A program made the position numbers and the translations under genes. From the NCBI GenBank assembly GCA_934402315.1, contig CAKRTS010000015.1, forward strand, positions 30,638 to 94,637: a stretch of DNA of 64,000 nucleotides, read 5' to 3'. This document shows positions 61,763-64,000 of the stretch, one piece after another (the stretch's first letter is position 1; every line of letters starts with the position of its first letter). The notes under the pieces are model-generated. The model saw only the letters and a program-made list of their open reading frames with translations. It was not told the DNA's origin and made no database searches. The stretch comes from an uncultured Acetatifactor sp. GTDB taxonomy: Bacteria > Bacillota > Clostridia > Lachnospirales > Lachnospiraceae.

Positions 61763-61798
61763 TTATAGTATAACACAGTCGGGTTTATTCTACTATAA
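61763..61798. promoter_or_regulatory. Inverted repeat near the toxin-antitoxin promoter
   Basis: TTATAGTA (61763-61770) and TACTATAA (61791-61798) form perfect eight-base arms 20 bases apart, about 40 bases upstream of the antitoxin start. A possible operator for autoregulation. Confidence 0.35.
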
Positions 61799-61921
61799 TT
61801 ATTTCAAAAGTCCCTATTTACCTTTGTGTGTCTAATACCAAGACAGTATAATTATTCATTTTACGAATTGCATAAGCAATTAGAAAATCAAGTAGTCCAA
61901 ATTCAAATACAATCCTAAGAG

Positions 61922-61950
61922 GCTTTTCAGATAATCTGGAGAGCTTTTTT
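61922..61950 (+). terminator. Terminator-like hairpin before the transposase gene
   Basis: GCTTTTCAGA pairs with TCTGGAGAGC (two G-U pairs, three-base loop) followed by TTTTTT. It lies 57 bases before the transposase start, where it could block transcription entering the element from outside. The rest of 61726-62007 shows no gene. Confidence 0.5.
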
Positions 61951-62007
61951 ATATTCATAGAGTGCATTAGAGAGTATGAATTTTATTTTTACATGGAGGT
62001 TCATACT

Positions 62008-63213
62008 ATGGCACTCACAAATGAAGAACTACAACAAATTTTAAGTGGTTTATCACCAAAAGAACAAAAGGCACTTTTTGAAAAATTAAGGCAGACTTAT
62101 GGAGACACTTCAACACCTCAACCACATCCCCAACCCACTTCTTCTACATCAAAGGTTTACTGTTGTATCAAGTGTGGTTCAGTGAATTACAAGAAAAATG
62201 GAGTAACTGCAAAGGGATTGCAACGATATCGTTGTAAAGATTGTGGAGCAAGCTTTTCAGAAAATTATGGAGATAGTCTTCGCTACACTCATCTTTCAGA
62301 GGACACATGGAAAGAAATGTTAAGAGGCTTTGTAGAGGAACTATCAATATCAAAGATTGCAAAGAATTGTGACCTATCTACAAAAACAGTCTGGCTTGCA
62401 AAGACTAAAGTCAACCAAGCCATAATGACCATGTATGGATATACGGACTTGTTTAGGGGAAATACACAAGCAGATGAATACTACACTCGTACAGCCTTTA
62501 AGGGTAAACGTGACCCAGAATTTTTCATCTATACACTTCGTAGGATGCCAAGACATCATTATACCTATTATGAAAAAATTGAATGGTTAGAAAATGCTGG
62601 CTTATATGAAAAACTGCAACGAGAAGAACCAGAGTATCTTGCCGAGTTGTTATCAGATGACCCTAAAATGAAGCGTGGTATATCCAATGAGCAATTATGT
62701 ATTTTGACATTGGTTGATGAAACAGGCAAGCTTTATCTTGAACCAGTAAGCGTTGGCAGACTTGAAAAAGCAATGGCAAAGGAAAAACTTAAACCAAGGT
62801 TTACACCAGACAAAAGCAATGTGTTAGTGACTGATGACCATAATGCTTATAATCGTGTTACCTATGGAACAGGTGCAAAACATGAAGTAGTCAAAGCAGA
62901 CAAACACGCAAGAGGTAAATACAATTTAGCAAAGGTAAATGCAGTCCATAATGCACTATCGTCCTATATGGATAGAACCAAAGGAAAAGTGTTTAATACA
63001 AAGTATATGGATTTAACCTTAATGCTTTTCTGGTGGTTACAAAGGTACAAAAATTATACCACTCAACAGCAAGTGCAAATGCTCTGGGATATAATGAATG
63101 ACAATATATCAGACATTGAACTGCGTGAAAAAGTCAACCAAGTTTCACAAAGTAATTTAATGCATCGAGAAATAACCATAGATACAAAAGGGCAATTTCC
63201 AACAAAGCTATAA
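62008..63213 (+). CDS. IS1595/ISXO2-like transposase
   Basis: A 401-residue transposase. A zinc ribbon (CCIKCGSVNYKKNG ... RYRCKDCGASF) at about 50-85, a helix-turn-helix (SISKIAKNCDLSTKTVWLAKTKV), and a DDE-type core with acidic residues in TQADEYYTRTAFKG and NVLVTDDHNAY, then VNAVHNALSSYM and LMLFWWLQRY. The ATG at 62008 follows GGAGG by eight bases; the in-frame start at 61993 is inside that site. AT-rich sequence unlike the host. The frame looks intact; I could not find convincing terminal inverted repeats. Confidence 0.85.
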   Translation: MALTNEELQQILSGLSPKEQKALFEKLRQTYGDTSTPQPHPQPTSSTSKVYCCIKCGSVNYKKNGVTAKGLQRYRCKDCGASFSENYGDSLRYTHLSEDTWKEMLRGFVEELSISKIAKNCDLSTKTVWLAKTKVNQAIMTMYGYTDLFRGNTQADEYYTRTAFKGKRDPEFFIYTLRRMPRHHYTYYEKIEWLENAGLYEKLQREEPEYLAELLSDDPKMKRGISNEQLCILTLVDETGKLYLEPVSVGRLEKAMAKEKLKPRFTPDKSNVLVTDDHNAYNRVTYGTGAKHEVVKADKHARGKYNLAKVNAVHNALSSYMDRTKGKVFNTKYMDLTLMLFWWLQRYKNYTTQQQVQMLWDIMNDNISDIELREKVNQVSQSNLMHREITIDTKGQFPTKL

Positions 63214-63230
63214 AAGACAATTCAAAGTAG

Positions 63231-63255
63231 ACCAGCTACCTCAAAAGTAGCTGGT
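63231..63255. terminator. Bidirectional terminator between convergent transposase genes
   Basis: ACCAGCTAC pairs with GTAGCTGGT across a seven-base loop, followed by TTATTCATTTTTA on the plus strand. Confidence 0.7.
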
Positions 63256-63265
63256 TTATTCATTT

Positions 63266-63952
63266 TTAATAGTAACCCATACCATCAATAGGGAGCGGTC
63301 TGGCTGACAATTTTGCTTGTGTAACATTCATCATTTTTGAACGAACAGTGTAACTAACACGCCCCAGCAATATGTTGAATAGTTGTTCACAAAGAATAAT
63401 TTGACTAACATCCTTATTCTTTTCAAGCCACCAGAACATAATAAGGTATAAGTCCAGATATTTTGTAGCTGGTTTATATTCATTTGAACCAAGGAACCTG
63501 TCCATAGAACTATGCAACGCATTGATTCTTGAAAGACTATAAGTTCCATAGGAATGACATTTGCTATTGACAACAATATGTTCAATAAATTCTTTGTGGC
63601 ATAGATATTTATAACTGTTATGTTCATCAGTAACTAACACAGCCTCGCGAGTAATACGTGAATGTAAATTTTCATACACAGTATCAGACTTGGCAGAGCC
63701 AGCAGAAACAGGCTGAACATAAATGTTATTGCTACGATCAATAGCAGTCAGTATGCAAACGTGCTGGTGGTTTATATCAATGGTATCTCTGCCGACCATT
63801 CTTTTTTGACTACTATAAATCATTTCCTCAAGCATGGTAGGGTCTTTAACAAACAGCTTTTTATAATCATCACCTAGATAATCAATGCGTTGAGCACGAC
63901 TTCTATGGTGTCGTGGCAGTCTTCCTAGTATAACACATTTTAAATAACTGGA
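63266..63952 (-). pseudogene. Truncated, diverged IS1595-like transposase
   Basis: The frame reads open from 63952, after a TAG at 63953-63955, to the stop at 63266. It aligns with the C-terminal half of the neighbouring transposase: GRLPRHH matches RRMPRHH, NHQHVCILTAID matches NEQLCILTLVD, VLVTDEHNSY matches VLVTDDHNAY, and the IMFWWLEKN block matches LMLFWWLQRY. The zinc ribbon, helix-turn-helix and first catalytic acidic residue are missing, so it cannot be a working enzyme. No start with a ribosome site is seen before an internal ATG at 63835. It is a remnant of a related but different element. Confidence 0.75.
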
Positions 63953-64000
63953 CTATATTAAGCTTCCGTGGTACAATACATATATCAACTGATGGAGGCG

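Noticed and set aside
61800..62007. Terminal inverted repeats of the insertion sequence
   Set aside because: Local palindromes exist, for example around 61867-61882, but none matches a partner downstream of the transposase convincingly.
1..64000. tRNA, rRNA or CRISPR arrays
   Set aside because: No cloverleaf with CCA-type end, no rRNA-like tract and no regularly spaced direct repeats were noticed on reading through.

Overview
The window reads as chromosome from a motile, Gram-positive gut-type Clostridium, most likely a Lachnospiraceae relative. Supporting signs are the flgM-flgN-flgK-flgL-fliW-csrA and flaG-fliD-fliS gene orders with perfect sigma-28 promoters, a sufCBDSU operon under an Rrf2 regulator, TTGACA/TATAAT promoters, strong GGAGG ribosome sites, and ordinary intrinsic terminators. 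The taxonomy is inference. Most of the window is moderately GC-rich by eye; the last ~2.8 kb (toxin-antitoxin pair and two transposase genes) is clearly AT-rich.

Layout. 1-8.8 kb: a YmfI/FabG-like reductase, a small conserved ORF, and an operon of two very large multidomain glycosyltransferases followed by a solute-binding-like lipoprotein. 8.8-11 kb: exodeoxyribonuclease III and an amidohydrolase with its own promoter. 11-21 kb: late flagellar genes in two sigma-28 units (flgM-flgN-flgK-flgK-flgL-fliW-csrA, then flaG-fliD-fliS-fliT-like), including two different flgK paralogues in tandem. 21.1-22.8 kb: a riboswitch-like leader that competes with a terminator, followed by an orphan OadB-type sodium-pump subunit and a 48-residue OadG-like protein. 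22.8-27.2 kb: sbcDC.

27.2-51 kb: the most unusual region. One continuous same-strand operon (about 19.5 kb, promoter at 51.03-51.06 kb) encodes a PqqD-like protein, a Gram-positive Pel-type exopolysaccharide machine (PelD with a fused SDR-like domain, PelE, PelA-like, PelF, PelG), further glycosyltransferases, a DUF2304 protein, two DUF4874/DUF4832 proteins, a Stealth-type sugar-phosphotransferase, a flippase, a nucleotidyltransferase and a large membrane protein. Embedded at its downstream end is a separate unit that looks like a peptide-modification and export system: a 133-residue leader-bearing protein with its own near-consensus promoter and terminator, an ABC exporter, a PqqD-HPr-kinase-like fusion protein and a SipW-like signal peptidase. 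PqqD-like modules lie at both ends of the polysaccharide locus. This combination is my best candidate for an undescribed system.

51-57.6 kb: rrf2-sufC-sufB-sufD-sufS-sufU plus a rhodanese-TtcA-like fusion, an Fe-S assembly operon with its likely client. 57.6-61.1 kb: a LytTR regulator, DUF3021 and ABC-2 transporter operon and a lipoprotein. 61.2-64 kb: a RelE-type toxin-antitoxin pair, an IS1595-like transposase and a truncated, diverged second copy facing it.

No tRNA, rRNA or CRISPR array was seen. Start sites were chosen from ribosome-binding sites and promoter positions read directly in the sequence; family names come from motif recognition, without database searches.
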